NCBI GenBank assembly: GCA_963663265.2
Contig: CAXXXM010000002.1
Location: 2,232,001 to 2,296,000, forward strand
DNA length: 64,000 nucleotides
Source of the DNA: JAEXOD01 sp963663265
Lineage (GTDB): Bacteria > Bacteroidota > Ignavibacteria > Ignavibacteriales > Melioribacteraceae
Direction: 5' to 3'
Both the position numbers and the translations under genes were made by a program. Positions 1-9,245 of this stretch are shown piece after piece. Position 1 is the stretch's first letter; each line of letters begins with the position of its first letter. The notes beneath the pieces were generated by a model. It was not told where the DNA came from. It searched no databases and saw only the letters and a list, made by a program, of their open reading frames with translations.

Positions 1-428
1 CGGAAGTTGTTAAGGATGAAATTGCAATGAAAGATTCAGAAAAAATCGAAAAAAAGATAGGGAGGGACAAATTGCCATTAGTTTTGTATGTTGAAGATGA
101 TAGAATTAATCAAAATGTGTTACGGCTTTTTTTAAAGAATTCTTATAATGTAGAACTTGCTGATGATGGGTATTCAGCCTTAGAAAAGGTGAAAGATAAA
201 CAATATGACTTAATATTCATGGATATTAATTTGGGCTCCGGTATGAATGGAATGGAAGTAACAAAAGAAATCAGAAAAATGATTAGTTATTCCACTACCC
301 CAATAGTTGCAATTACAGCTTATACTTCTGACGCAGATAGATTGCAATTTATAGAAGCAGGCTGCAGTCATTATTTAGCAAAACCATTTTTAAGAGAGCA
401 TTTAATTAATTTAATTAATTCGATTTGA
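1..428 (+). CDS. Receiver-domain protein, probably the C-terminus of a hybrid sensor kinase (5' end may lie outside the window)
   Basis: This is a phosphoacceptor (CheY-like) receiver domain. Counting from the ATG at 27, the acidic pair is D24/D25 in 'YVEDDRINQN', the phosphoacceptor is D66 in 'LIFMDINLG', the conserved Thr is T97 in 'VAITAYT' and the conserved Lys is K119 in 'LAKPF'. The domain fills residues 17-133 and no output domain follows. The reading frame stays open upstream of 27 to the window edge, so this is more likely the last domain of a hybrid histidine kinase than a free single-domain regulator. However, an AAGGA about 10 nt before the ATG at 27 leaves a stand-alone CheY-like protein possible. 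It converges with the next gene, 14 bp away. Confidence 0.85.
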   Translation, partial: EVVKDEIAMKDSEKIEKKIGRDKLPLVLYVEDDRINQNVLRLFLKNSYNVELADDGYSALEKVKDKQYDLIFMDINLGSGMNGMEVTKEIRKMISYSTTPIVAITAYTSDADRLQFIEAGCSHYLAKPFLREHLINLINSI

Positions 429-442
429 TGATTTAACTGTTA

Positions 443-3400
443 TTATCCATTTTCACCGGTTAATCGTGCAATTTGTAGTAAGTAGAAACGTAACAAATCT
501 TGTTGTGCGGTATCTAATGCCTGCTCCTCTATTTTAATAATTCTTTCCACTTCTTTTAATGCTCTAATTATATTAATTGGCACTTCAATCATTTCCTCAG
601 ACATAACAGATAATAATTCAAAAGCGGCAGACAAAAATTGCTGCATGTTTTCATCACCTGACGACTTAAATACACTTGTAATTTGAGAGGAAAGTTTTTT
701 AGTTTTAGGAGAAAAGGGGAGTTCTTTTGTTGCAGTATTTGCTGCTAATGAATATAGGGCAACAGCTAATTCAACAAAACTGTTTACTCTTGATGTAACA
801 GGTTTATCAAGTAAATCCCAAATTTTGGTACGCCATTCGGTTATTTTTACCGGAACATCTAATAATTGTTTAACTTCATTATTCCAAGTAATATCATAAT
901 TACCGATTATTCCATCAGTTAGCTTGCTCATATCTGTATTAAATAAATCGGGTTGTAATAATACAGCTAAATCAGGGCGTAATGTTGGTAATAAGTCGGT
1001 ATTAAATTTACCGCCATCAAAAAAGTCATTAACATTTAATCCATGCCTACGCAATAACTCACGTTGAAATAAAATAATATATTTTTTTAGTGCATCAACA
1101 TCTTCGCGTAAAGCGATTAAGGCAGAGTTACCGGCTTGAAATGACTTTTCTACTTTACTGTAAAATTTTAAATCAATATCTTGATATACCCTTAAAGTGT
1201 GAAGAATTTCATAAACAGGGAGATTAGGTAGAATTCTATCTTCGATAATCGCATTTGATTCACCATCAGGAAAATGTAATTGCGAAAAAGTATCAAGTGC
1301 CCTAAACATTCCGGTTGTTAATTGGTTTAGTCCTAATACAATAGTTTGAGCTTGATTGTGGGCAATTGCACGTAATAAACTCCCGTATTTGGAGAACGGA
1401 ATTGTGCCGGCAATTTTTTCTAATATTTTTTGGCTTACATCTCCAGATACTCCTTGACCGGGGCGAATAAGAGGACGGTCCCTTAAAGCAGGTGAAGTAC
1501 GTGCAATGAAATAAGAAATAATATGAATTCCAAGAATATCTTCATCCTTACCATATAAAATTTGTCTAAAATTTTCAGTAAATATTAAAACAAATTTATC
1601 AAACAATTCATCTTTTCTACCAATTGTTAAACGCTCAAGTTCTTTTAAACCGCGAGTTTTAAATTGCAAACGGGTTTCGTTGAGTGGTTCGCCAGCTCTA
1701 ACAACTTCGGTTTCATAAAATCTTTGCGATTCTTTAACATGGAATAAAAGCTGTGCTAACTCTTCGGTTTTTATATGTCGCAGTTTCTCAGATATTGAGC
1801 TTTGATATGTTCGTAAATCACCGCCATTAAAAATACCAATTAATGGCGTTGCTGCATATTCTGTACTTTTTTTAGTTGATTCTTTTAAGTAATTAGAAAA
1901 TCTTTTTGCCGAATCATCCGATTTAATAAAAGCAGGCTTGCCTACAACTGGGGAATAATAGCCTCCTTGCCTTTGCATAGGTTCACCACATCCCATTTTC
2001 ATTCTAACCTTACCGATTAATCCTTTTTCGGATAACCAAACAGTTAAATTAAATTTGGCAGTTTTATATAAATTCATTCCTGCAGTTTGACCTACTTGTT
2101 GACTTAAATCAGAGCCGGCGACAAATACTTCTGAAATAATTTCAGTAAATCTTTCTGAAATTTCTTGATTTAATCTTCTGCTTTGTACAGAATACTCCCA
2201 TACCTTATTTAAATAATTACTCATACCGTTAACAGCATCAATATCTTCAAAAAGAGGTACCAGCCAAATGCCGGGAGTAATGAGATTTTTATTTTCTCTA
2301 TTGCTTTGTTCTCGTCGTGCATGTATTTTCCTGTCGAGTAAAATTAAAGCTTCTGCTTTTGATGACATACTTATCTGCAACGCCATAACCATCCCCGGGT
2401 TACCATATTTACCGGAAATTTGGTTTATCTCGTTAATGTTATGAACAGTAGTATCAATTGCAAACTGGTCTTGTGCCGTAATCATTTTTTGATGAATACG
2501 CGGTGTGATAATAAAACGTTTTAATAAATCTTTATATAAACAAGCCTCATATAAAACTAATTCGTTATTAATATTCTTTTCAATTGTAGGTATTAATAAT
2601 GCTAAAGTTTTTCGTAAAGTTTTGTTAAATGAAAAATAATACTCGAGTGTATCTTTACGTTGTTTTCGCAAACCAAGCATTTTGCTTTCTAATCTATCGT
2701 TATGTTTCCATAAAGAAGTGATAGGGTCTTGAGCAATATGAAGTTTCATACCAATTTTACGCAAAGCACCGGGTTTAAGATTATAAGGAAGTATACCGCG
2801 TATTCTTTTTTCTAATTGATGAGTAAGAATTGTAATATCCTTTAATATCTTTGAAAACTTTTTTGTTGTTTCAGGCAATTTGTCTATTTCATCAATAATT
2901 TCGGTATCAATTTTAATTGAAGAATCTGCTTTAAGTAATACTTTCAAAAAGTCAGCTTGACGTAAAACGTTTTCAATTAAAACTGCTGCAACTAAACTAT
3001 GACCTTGTCCGGAAGGACGGCTGCTGCCATCCCAATCACCCCAGAATGATAAAAATGTAGTAGTATTAAAATCTGAATGAAGATTTGTGAAGTTTTCTGC
3101 TGCAATTAAAGAATCTAAATCAAGCAATAATTCATCAGGTTCAGAAGATGAAACAATGGCAACATTTAAGCCAAAAAATTCATTAATCAATTCTTTAGCT
3201 AATTTTGTAGAAAAATCAACCTTAGTAGTTCTGTTTTTTAGAAGTGACTCAATCAGTTTTTCAAATAACAATTCAACTTTTAATGAATACATTTGTGTAG
3301 GATGTACTGTCCTATCGTATAAACGAGTTTTAAAAGCAGTTTCACGTCTATTTAAATTGTCTTTGTAAAATTCATAATTTAATGATTTAATTAAAGATTT

Positions 3401-6055
3401 GCCTTTATCTTGTTTGGCTTTTTCAATAAGCTCTAACATAATAATTAGTCGATCAAAATATCTTTGTTTAAAAATCGCTAATCTTTCGTTAATAAACTCA
3501 TTGTTGAATTTTGTGATATACTCGAAATTTTTATTGTTTTTGTCAAAGTTATTAAGGCTTTTATCAATAAGTTTTTTGCACTCATTTTTAATAGTTATTT
3601 CAATATTTGTCCAGCGTTTAATATACTTTTCTTTATTGAATGATTTCGAAATATTAATGTTTCTAACATCAAATTGCTTTTTATTGTAATTGGAAGCTTC
3701 TTCGGCAATCATTCTATTTAAATCAATTAATACTCTTCTGGTTTTAGCTAATAACACATCTTCATTATCAGTACCGCCATAAGTTAGGCGGAAAGATTTG
3801 CGTCCTGTTTCATATCCTTTTTCTGTTCGGGCAAAAGTAGAAAGAGGGATAAGCCCAATTCCTTGACGTGCTAAACCGGATGCAAGCCAATCAAGAGAAA
3901 GTCCGGCTGGTAATTTATCAATTACCATTTGAGGATACATACTTGCAACGGGAGGAATAATTTTTATGTCAAATTTATTCCTATCTTTGGGTAAAGATTC
4001 AACTGCTTCAGTTAAAGCACTCATTCTGTTGTAAAATATTAAATTACGTAACTGCCAATACGCATTTAAATCTTCTGTTTTATTTCTATATAATGTATAA
4101 GCTAAAAAGATTGCACCGATGTTTAACTTAATTGTTGAGTTAACCAATTTAAATTTGGTAAATAATTCCGGGTCGTTTATTTCTGCAACTGTTAATCTTG
4201 CTCCGGCATATGAATCTGTTTTGGAAAGAGAATGAACAGAAATAACCTTTTTAGCATTCTCTTCTGTAACATATCCTTCTAATACTAATTCGTTGGTAAT
4301 CTGTTTTAGTGTTTTAATTTGGGTTAAATTTTTTGAAGGTGCAACGTTTTGATAAGACAAGTCATCAATAACAAAAACGTTGTTTTGTAATAGCCAGGTT
4401 AATAATCGTTTTAATTCTAATTCATTAAATGCTTTTCCTGTTGCGTTGTGGGGATTGTTTATTGCAACAGCACCATGTTTAAAACCAGTAGGTTCTTTTA
4501 GTTTATCGGATACACAGTTAATTATTGCATCAACATCAAGTTGGAAGTCTTCAGTTAAAGGAACAACATTAACTTTAGGGAAGCAATGTTCATAAGTCCA
4601 GCTTAAATCGGGAAAAACAACTTCGGTAATTCCACAATTAAATCCAATTATTCCTAATGCCGTTCTTGATGATCCACTAACTATTGAACAGTTTGAAATT
4701 TTGTATTCTGGGTGATGTTTTACAAATGAAAATAAAAAACTGTTTGATAAATCGTTAAAAAACTTTGGTGAATCAATTTTGTGAATTAATGTATCTAATA
4801 AAAGCAGTGAATTGGTCTCTGCAAATTTATCGAATGCAAAAAAACTGTTTAGCGTTTCTGACTTCTCGGCTAAACTTGTTTCTATTTCGGTTACTTTTTG
4901 TAAGATATTATCTACTAATTCAGCTTTGCTATCAATAATTTTTTCTAATTTTGAACCAAGTTTTTCGGAGTAATACCTAACAGAATTGTTTTTAAGTACC
5001 GGGAAAGTAGAGTTTTCATTAGCAGGATTTACTATTATAGAGTTTGCTTCTTTTTTATCTAATTTATAAAGTTTGTTTTTTAATATGTAACTTAATAGTT
5101 CAACTTCGGTAGAAGAGGGGGTGCCTTTTAACTGAAATTGCATATTCTCGATAACTTTTAAAAAATCTGCATTACCTGCAATAAAAACTGTTGCTAAATC
5201 CTTTAATTTAGCGGAAAATATGCCGGGAGTTAAAAACCGTAATACTTTGTTTTCCATCTTTGCTTCGCGAGCAAGGGAAAGGTGGTTGGGTGCATCATTA
5301 ATTTCAACAAAAAAAATAGGATTGTTAATACTTATTTCGCGTAATGCACGCCTTGTTTCTTCTTTTGTATGTTTTCCTAAAATTAAAAAAGAGGGTCTTT
5401 TTTTATCTTTTAAAAATGATGTATTAATAGTTGCAAGCAGCTCTTTTTCATCTTCATCTAATGAGATAAAATTTAGGTTTTTGTGTTCAGTTAAATGCTT
5501 TGGGAGTTTGCAATGATATAAAAAAATATCAGCCGGTTTATTTAATAAAAAACTATCGATTGATTGTAAAAATAATCTAAGCCCTTCTTCAAGACCTCCG
5601 GAACTGAGTATTATTTCTCTTCTGCCAGATTTTTCACCTAAATCGTATGATAAAGGTTCTTGTTGTTCTTTTGTGAGCCAATCAATAAAATATTTAACAA
5701 GAAAATTGGGATTTTGTTTATTAAAACCGCCACGGGGCATATAAGGGGCGGCAACTTTAATTAAGGATTTAATAAATTCAATTTTTTGAAGTTCGCTTTT
5801 TGAAAGTTGAAGTTCTTCAATAATTTTATCTAAATCGGTATCAAAAATAGTCTCTTTTTTTATATCAATACCAAGAGCCATCCTCAAAAATGCAGATGAG
5901 AGTCTAATATCTTGAGCGGGGTTGCCGATATGAAAATTAACTCTTTCTTCTGGCGATACATTGGAAGAAGCAGCGGCTTCACTAACTTCTGAAACTTTTG
6001 CAGCCTTAATAGTTCTTAATTTAAAAAACTCGATTGGATCAGTTTGTTTTATCAT
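443..6055 (-). CDS. Giant fusion: degenerate aminotransferase fold + PLP aminotransferase + PEP-carboxylase-like domain (1870 aa)
   Basis: Three modules are visible. Residues about 100-340 resemble a class I/II aminotransferase ('IILSSGGLEEGL' near 150, 'VFIAGN' near 290, 'GTPSS' near 312), but the PLP lysine position is not Lys. Residues about 400-850 form an intact aminotransferase: 'NNPHNATGK' near 532, 'VIDDLSYQN', PLP Lys K612 in 'SLSKTDSYAGARL', and substrate Arg R756 in 'FRLTYGG'. Residues about 860-1870 follow PEP carboxylase: H918 in 'TVHPTQ' (family TAHPTE), 'GDWDG' at 1008 (family GDRDG), 'VPLFED' with E1270, 'GSDLSQQ' with D1316, and 'GCGEPMQRQGG' with R1362. Spacings match E. coli PEPC: H138-E506-D543-R581-R587 align with H918-E1270-D1316-C1356-R1362. 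The Arg of GDRDG is Trp, and the R581 equivalent is Cys, so carboxylase activity is uncertain. It lies 23 bp after the SPFH gene and is probably cotranscribed. The substrate is unknown. Confidence 0.8.
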   Translation of the reverse strand: MIKQTDPIEFFKLRTIKAAKVSEVSEAAASSNVSPEERVNFHIGNPAQDIRLSSAFLRMALGIDIKKETIFDTDLDKIIEELQLSKSELQKIEFIKSLIKVAAPYMPRGGFNKQNPNFLVKYFIDWLTKEQQEPLSYDLGEKSGRREIILSSGGLEEGLRLFLQSIDSFLLNKPADIFLYHCKLPKHLTEHKNLNFISLDEDEKELLATINTSFLKDKKRPSFLILGKHTKEETRRALREISINNPIFFVEINDAPNHLSLAREAKMENKVLRFLTPGIFSAKLKDLATVFIAGNADFLKVIENMQFQLKGTPSSTEVELLSYILKNKLYKLDKKEANSIIVNPANENSTFPVLKNNSVRYYSEKLGSKLEKIIDSKAELVDNILQKVTEIETSLAEKSETLNSFFAFDKFAETNSLLLLDTLIHKIDSPKFFNDLSNSFLFSFVKHHPEYKISNCSIVSGSSRTALGIIGFNCGITEVVFPDLSWTYEHCFPKVNVVPLTEDFQLDVDAIINCVSDKLKEPTGFKHGAVAINNPHNATGKAFNELELKRLLTWLLQNNVFVIDDLSYQNVAPSKNLTQIKTLKQITNELVLEGYVTEENAKKVISVHSLSKTDSYAGARLTVAEINDPELFTKFKLVNSTIKLNIGAIFLAYTLYRNKTEDLNAYWQLRNLIFYNRMSALTEAVESLPKDRNKFDIKIIPPVASMYPQMVIDKLPAGLSLDWLASGLARQGIGLIPLSTFARTEKGYETGRKSFRLTYGGTDNEDVLLAKTRRVLIDLNRMIAEEASNYNKKQFDVRNINISKSFNKEKYIKRWTNIEITIKNECKKLIDKSLNNFDKNNKNFEYITKFNNEFINERLAIFKQRYFDRLIIMLELIEKAKQDKGKSLIKSLNYEFYKDNLNRRETAFKTRLYDRTVHPTQMYSLKVELLFEKLIESLLKNRTTKVDFSTKLAKELINEFFGLNVAIVSSSEPDELLLDLDSLIAAENFTNLHSDFNTTTFLSFWGDWDGSSRPSGQGHSLVAAVLIENVLRQADFLKVLLKADSSIKIDTEIIDEIDKLPETTKKFSKILKDITILTHQLEKRIRGILPYNLKPGALRKIGMKLHIAQDPITSLWKHNDRLESKMLGLRKQRKDTLEYYFSFNKTLRKTLALLIPTIEKNINNELVLYEACLYKDLLKRFIITPRIHQKMITAQDQFAIDTTVHNINEINQISGKYGNPGMVMALQISMSSKAEALILLDRKIHARREQSNRENKNLITPGIWLVPLFEDIDAVNGMSNYLNKVWEYSVQSRRLNQEISERFTEIISEVFVAGSDLSQQVGQTAGMNLYKTAKFNLTVWLSEKGLIGKVRMKMGCGEPMQRQGGYYSPVVGKPAFIKSDDSAKRFSNYLKESTKKSTEYAATPLIGIFNGGDLRTYQSSISEKLRHIKTEELAQLLFHVKESQRFYETEVVRAGEPLNETRLQFKTRGLKELERLTIGRKDELFDKFVLIFTENFRQILYGKDEDILGIHIISYFIARTSPALRDRPLIRPGQGVSGDVSQKILEKIAGTIPFSKYGSLLRAIAHNQAQTIVLGLNQLTTGMFRALDTFSQLHFPDGESNAIIEDRILPNLPVYEILHTLRVYQDIDLKFYSKVEKSFQAGNSALIALREDVDALKKYIILFQRELLRRHGLNVNDFFDGGKFNTDLLPTLRPDLAVLLQPDLFNTDMSKLTDGIIGNYDITWNNEVKQLLDVPVKITEWRTKIWDLLDKPVTSRVNSFVELAVALYSLAANTATKELPFSPKTKKLSSQITSVFKSSGDENMQQFLSAAFELLSVMSEEMIEVPINIIRALKEVERIIKIEEQALDTAQQDLLRFYLLQIARLTGENG

Positions 6056-6078
6056 TTTTAAATTTTTGCAAGTTAAAT

Positions 6079-7050
6079 TTAATTCTTTTCTTCATTACTT
6101 GATGTTTTATTAAGATTGTTCTGTAAGTAGGTTTGAAACATGCTTATCAAATCAATACCTTGATTAACATCATTTTGAGATAAATTTACAATTGTTCTTG
6201 CATTCTTTAACGATTGGCTTGCTTCAGCTAAACGTGCAGCTTGAGGAGTAAGCATTAATAACTCGGGATAATTTTTTAACAACTCAAGTTCTTTGCTTTC
6301 ATATTCTAATTGTAGTTTTTTACGTTTTAGTTCTTCCTCAGTTCTTTGTTGAGCAATAGAAGATTCTTTCTCTAATTCGGATTGTTTTAACTCATACTTT
6401 TTTAGGGCTAATTCGTTTTCCATTTTAGCAATTTCTTCATCTGCTTGTAATTTTGTTTTTGCAGCGGCAATTCTTGCCTTTTGATTTAACAATTCAGTTT
6501 GTTCTAAAATTCGGGCTGATTCTTGTTGTTTTAAAGCTTCAGAAATTTTTGAATCCATTGGTTCAAACGATTGAACTGTTAAGGAAACGACTTCAATTCC
6601 TAATACTTGATTAATCGATTTTAGCTTTTCATCTAAATAAGCAGAAATTTTTTCGGAAGAAAGTTCTTCTACTTCATATTTTTCAACATATTCTTTAATT
6701 TTTCCTTCAATAGTAACTTCAAACTCCTTTGCAGCTTTGACAACAGCATTTGAGTTCCAGCCACCAATTCTTATTAAAGCAGGAAGGTTTTTTAATGATG
6801 CAGCAACAGTAAAGACAATTTTAATTTTAATATCAATATTACCTTTTGCCGATGTTTCTACTGTTTGATGAGTTGAATATGTAGTATTTGGTAAAGCAAG
6901 ACTAAAATGTCTTGGGTAATATTTGCTTTTTCGTAGTTTTATTTGTTCGTTTGTTTCGTATAAAACTAAGTGATCAGGTTTTTTTAATCTGTATTCGTAA
7001 GCAAAACCAGCAATTAATGCAATTACCAATATACCGGCTGAAATTAACAT
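6079..7050 (-). CDS. SPFH/band-7 (prohibitin-like) membrane protein
   Basis: This 323-residue protein starts with one membrane segment (residues about 2-18, 'LISAGILVIALIAGFAYEY'). A band-7/SPFH domain follows (about 25-180), and then a long charged helix rich in Glu/Lys/Gln/Ala (about 175-265, including 'EQTELLNQKARIAAAKTKL') typical of the flotillin/prohibitin coiled coil. The C-terminus is a short hydrophobic/Asn-rich stretch. SPFH proteins form large membrane-anchored rings or cages that scaffold proteases and membrane domains; the specific partner cannot be read from the sequence. The gene precedes the aminotransferase-PEPC fusion by 23 bp on the same strand, which suggests one transcript. 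The promoter should lie within 7051-7134. Confidence 0.8.
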   Translation of the reverse strand: MLISAGILVIALIAGFAYEYRLKKPDHLVLYETNEQIKLRKSKYYPRHFSLALPNTTYSTHQTVETSAKGNIDIKIKIVFTVAASLKNLPALIRIGGWNSNAVVKAAKEFEVTIEGKIKEYVEKYEVEELSSEKISAYLDEKLKSINQVLGIEVVSLTVQSFEPMDSKISEALKQQESARILEQTELLNQKARIAAAKTKLQADEEIAKMENELALKKYELKQSELEKESSIAQQRTEEELKRKKLQLEYESKELELLKNYPELLMLTPQAARLAEASQSLKNARTIVNLSQNDVNQGIDLISMFQTYLQNNLNKTSSNEEKN

Positions 7051-7364
7051 AACTTTCTCCCAATTTCTATTATTATATATAAAACTATTGTGGCTGACAT
7101 TAGAATCAATTCATTATTATTTTGTGTATCAAAAAGGGAAAACACTATTTTTAGTATTTTCCCTGCATTTATTAAATTTTAAACGATTTATAAAGTTCTG
7201 AAGAAGAGATAATCAATAAAATATAAGAACTTTGTGCTATATTTCTCTGATGATGTATGCAAATATAAGAATAAATTTCCATTTACTCCATGTTATTAAT
7301 TATACAGAAAAATAATTAACATTAATTAGTAAGTATTTAATCTAAATAATAAATACATGTAAGG
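7051..7364. other. Intergenic region between leuD and the SPFH gene
   Basis: This 314-bp AT-rich stretch holds no credible gene. It contains the strong hairpin at 7135-7164 described separately. The part at 7051-7130 must contain the promoter of the SPFH-fusion transcript, but no clear consensus was recognised. The part at 7165-7364 shows nothing recognisable. Confidence 0.6.
7135..7164 (-). terminator. Rho-independent terminator of the ilv-leu operon
   Basis: A 13-bp inverted repeat with one mismatch has arms 'agggaaaacacta' and 'tagtattttccct' and a TTTT loop. Read on the minus strand the stem is followed by TTTTT. It lies about 200 bp downstream of leuD and is the first strong hairpin after it. 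Confidence 0.75.
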
Positions 7365-7922
7365 TTAAATCATACCGGTTGTTCGTGCGTACTCAAAAAT
7401 CCCTCCGCTTTCAACAATAGGTAATACACTTCCTAATGATTTTAAATTGTATGATTTTTCAGAAGAAAGATTTTTTAATATATTGTTTTCTACATCAATT
7501 TCAATTTCATCGCCGGTTTTAATTTCTTTGCTCAAATCATCAATAGATTCGTATGGGATTAAAAATCCTCCATCAACGGAATTCCTGTAGAATATTCTTG
7601 CATAAGATACGGCAACAATAACTTTTACACCGGCTTTATAGAGTGCAAAAGGTGCATGTTCTCTGGATGAACCGCAGCCAAAATTCCCACTTCCAATAAT
7701 TATGTTAAATTCGGATATACATTCTTCATCTTTAACAAAGGGAATGTTCCCATAAGGAAGACCTGATTGAGTAGGAGGAACAGCAGATAGGGCAAACTTA
7801 CCATACTTTTTAGACTCTTCTTCATCTGTTAAGCTGTAAACCAAATGTTCGGCGGGAATTATTTGGTCAGTATCGATATTTGTTCCAAGAACAAAGGCTT
7901 TTCCGGTTATTTTTTTATTCAT
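7365..7922 (-). CDS. leuD: 3-isopropylmalate dehydratase small subunit
   Basis: LeuD is the swivelling subunit of isopropylmalate isomerase, which converts 2- to 3-isopropylmalate in leucine synthesis. The 185-residue length and the motifs 'GTNIDTDQIIPAEHL' near the N-terminus and 'GSGNFGCGSSREHAPFAL' (substrate-binding loop) fit the short, LeuD-type small subunit that pairs with a LeuC of about 420-430 residues. GGAGA lies just upstream of the ATG at 7922, and 25 bp separate it from leuC. It is the last gene of the ilv-leu operon. Confidence 0.96.
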   Translation of the reverse strand: MNKKITGKAFVLGTNIDTDQIIPAEHLVYSLTDEEESKKYGKFALSAVPPTQSGLPYGNIPFVKDEECISEFNIIIGSGNFGCGSSREHAPFALYKAGVKVIVAVSYARIFYRNSVDGGFLIPYESIDDLSKEIKTGDEIEIDVENNILKNLSSEKSYNLKSLGSVLPIVESGGIFEYARTTGMI

Positions 7923-7947
7923 TTAATTCTCCATTCCAAATACTGGT

Positions 7948-9243
7948 TTATAAAAAGTCTCTCGGATCGGTAATAAATCCATTTACAGCAGAAGCAGCAA
8001 CGGTTAAAGGGGATGCTAAATATACTTCTGATTTTTTGCTCCCCATGCGTCCGGGGAAATTTCTGTTTGTTGTTGAGATAACAACATCCATATCAACTGC
8101 ACGTCCATAAGTATCATCAGGTCCACCTAAACAGGCAGCACATGATGATTGAGCGATTTTACAACCAGCTTCTTCAAAAATTTCTTTTAAGGTCTTGCCG
8201 TTATACAATTCAGTTTCTAATTCCTTAGCTGTTTGAGTACTTGCCGGAACAATATATGTAGTAACTTTAGTTTTTCTGCCAAATAAAATTTTAGCTGCAA
8301 ATCTAAAATCTGTAATTTTTCCACCTGTACATGAACCTATGTAACACTTGGTAATAGGAGTTCCGGCGACATTTTTAACAGTATCGCTATTGTCAGGGCT
8401 ATGAGGTTTAGCAACAACGGGTTCCATAGTTTCAACGTTATATTCAAATTTACTATGATAAACTGCATCGGAGTCGCTTGTAAAAACTTCAAAAGGTTTA
8501 TTTGATCTCTGTTTTACATATTGAATAGTTTTTTCATCGGCTGCAATAATACCGTTCATCCCGCCTGCTTCAATTGCCATATTGGTTAAAGTCATTCTTT
8601 CTTCAATGGATAAATCATATACCGCTTGTCCATCAAATTCCATAGCACGATAAGTTGCCCCGTCAGTAGTTATGTCACCAAGAATTTTTAAAATCAAGTC
8701 TTTTGCTGTTAAATAATTGGGGAGTTTCCCATTAAAAGTAAACTTCATTGATTCAGGTACTTTTTCCCAGATTTTTCCAGTACCAAGAATAAAAGCAGCA
8801 TCTGTATTTCCAACCCCGGTTGCAAACATACCAAAGGCACCCGATGTACAAGTGTGCGAATCTGTACCAAACAATACTGTGCCGGGGATGTTAAATCCTT
8901 CTTCTGCCAATGCAATATGGCAAACGCCTTTATAACGTTCAGTCCCAACATCATAATAGTTTTTTAAGTTTTGTTCTTTTGCAAAGTCCCGCAATATCTC
9001 AACATTTCTGTTTGCATGTTTATTAGCTGTAAATATATAATGATCGGGGAAAATAACTAACTTATCTTTATCCCAAATTTTAGCTTTTTCTTTAAACTCG
9101 TTTTTCCAAATACCAATTGTAGGTGGACCGCAAACATCGTGTGTCATAAGAACATCAACATTTAACCAAATATTATCACCCGGATTAACTTGGTATTTTC
9201 CTGAAGCTTTAGCGAGAATTTTTTCAGTAATAGTCATTCCCAT
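7948..9243 (-). CDS. leuC: 3-isopropylmalate dehydratase large subunit
   Basis: LeuC is the aconitase-fold catalytic subunit carrying a [4Fe-4S] cluster. The expected cluster cysteines appear in 'CYIGSCTGGK' and 'SSCAACLGG'. The N-terminal 'MTITEKILAKASGKYQVNPGD', 'MTHDVCGPPTIG' and 'GTDSHTCTSGAFGMFATGVG' are typical. Its 431 residues match the shorter LeuC/HacA-type proteins found with a separate LeuD rather than the E. coli form of about 466 residues. The ATG at 9243 has AAGGGA in front, inside the end of leuA; a second in-frame ATG two codons later (9237) is also possible. Only 2 nt separate it from the leuA stop, so translation is probably coupled. Confidence 0.96.
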   Translation of the reverse strand: MGMTITEKILAKASGKYQVNPGDNIWLNVDVLMTHDVCGPPTIGIWKNEFKEKAKIWDKDKLVIFPDHYIFTANKHANRNVEILRDFAKEQNLKNYYDVGTERYKGVCHIALAEEGFNIPGTVLFGTDSHTCTSGAFGMFATGVGNTDAAFILGTGKIWEKVPESMKFTFNGKLPNYLTAKDLILKILGDITTDGATYRAMEFDGQAVYDLSIEERMTLTNMAIEAGGMNGIIAADEKTIQYVKQRSNKPFEVFTSDSDAVYHSKFEYNVETMEPVVAKPHSPDNSDTVKNVAGTPITKCYIGSCTGGKITDFRFAAKILFGRKTKVTTYIVPASTQTAKELETELYNGKTLKEIFEEAGCKIAQSSCAACLGGPDDTYGRAVDMDVVISTTNRNFPGRMGSKKSEVYLASPLTVAASAVNGFITDPRDFL

Positions 9244-9245
9244 TT

